The notes under the pieces were generated by a model that saw nothing but the letters and a program-made list of their open reading frames with translations, made no database searches and was not told the origin of the DNA. DNA of 14,176 nucleotides from an uncultured Kingella sp. (GTDB taxonomy: Bacteria; Pseudomonadota; Gammaproteobacteria; Burkholderiales; Neisseriaceae), in NCBI GenBank assembly GCA_916720425.1, contig CAKARD010000028.1, positions 1-14,176 of the forward strand. Direction: 5' to 3'. The position numbers were made by a program, and so were the translations under genes. This document shows, piece by piece, positions 14,131 to 14,176 of the stretch (positions within the stretch are counted from its first letter, which is position 1; each line of letters begins with the position of its first letter).

Positions 14131-14163
14131 AAAAAATCGCCCCGAGCAATAAGGCAAGGGGCG
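14131..14163 (-). terminator. Terminator of a minus-strand gene to the right
   Basis: CGCCCC (14138-14143) pairs with GGGGCG (14158-14163). On the minus strand the hairpin is followed by ATTTTTT (A14131-14136 on the plus strand). It therefore serves a minus-strand gene whose coding end lies beyond 14176. No stop codon for such a gene falls inside the last 13 bases. Together with the radA end it makes a convergent boundary. Confidence 0.75.
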
Positions 14164-14176
14164 CAAAAGGAACACA

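Noticed and set aside
13954..14175. Minus-strand frame of 73 residues at the right edge
   Set aside because: It runs through the hairpin identified as a terminator and into the radA 3' end, begins at a GTG near the window edge, and resembles nothing known.
1..14176. Mobile element, CRISPR array, toxin-antitoxin pair or defence island
   Set aside because: All genes are ordinary core or envelope genes. No transposase, integrase, direct-repeat array, tRNA or abrupt composition shift was seen.

Overview
The window looks like a chromosomal core-gene segment from a low-GC, AT-rich betaproteobacterium of the Neisseriaceae. That rests on the close resemblance of RsmI, GreA, ScpA and especially the MisR-type response regulator to Neisseria proteins as I remember them, and on a PglL-type O-oligosaccharyltransferase. 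I saw no copies of the usual Neisseria DNA uptake sequence or its common dialects, so a low-GC lineage outside Neisseria proper (a host-associated genus, for example) is more likely. The genus cannot be fixed from sequence reading alone. I see no insertion sequence, phage gene, CRISPR array, tRNA or rRNA, and no gene-free stretch longer than 300 bases.

Layout, left to right. (1) The tail of an unidentified plus-strand gene ends at 55. It converges on a minus-strand operon, miaA > scpB > small lipoprotein, whose genes overlap by ATGA at each junction. (2) rsmI runs on the plus strand, divergent from miaA, and its 3' end overlaps that of a periplasmic thioredoxin-like gene. (3) misR and a small DUF333 lipoprotein form a minus-strand unit closed by a clear terminator. 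The partner kinase gene misS is not beside misR. (4) tcdA (minus) and a universal stress protein gene (plus) diverge from a short shared region. (5) greA and a DUF4149 membrane protein follow on the minus strand, preceded by an unclassified lipoprotein gene with its own terminator. (6) A compact minus-strand cluster, DUF2069 > pglL > scpA > DUF1853, has its last three genes overlapping. (7) cysK and radA run on the plus strand, separated by two tandem hairpins. A terminator at the right edge serves a minus-strand gene outside the window.

Functionally this is mostly housekeeping: tRNA modification (MiaA, TcdA), rRNA modification (RsmI), chromosome segregation (ScpA and ScpB in separate operons), transcript-cleavage factor GreA, recombination and repair (RadA) and cysteine synthesis (CysK). 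Alongside sits an envelope theme: three lipoproteins, a periplasmic thiol-disulfide protein, an envelope-stress regulator of the CpxR/MisR type, and protein O-glycosylation. I found no convincing novel defence or mobile system. The points most worth checking are the misR-DUF333 unit without misS and its possible autoregulatory box, the pglL-scpA-DUF1853 coupling, the aromatic-tailed lipoprotein coupled to scpB, and the paired hairpins after cysK.
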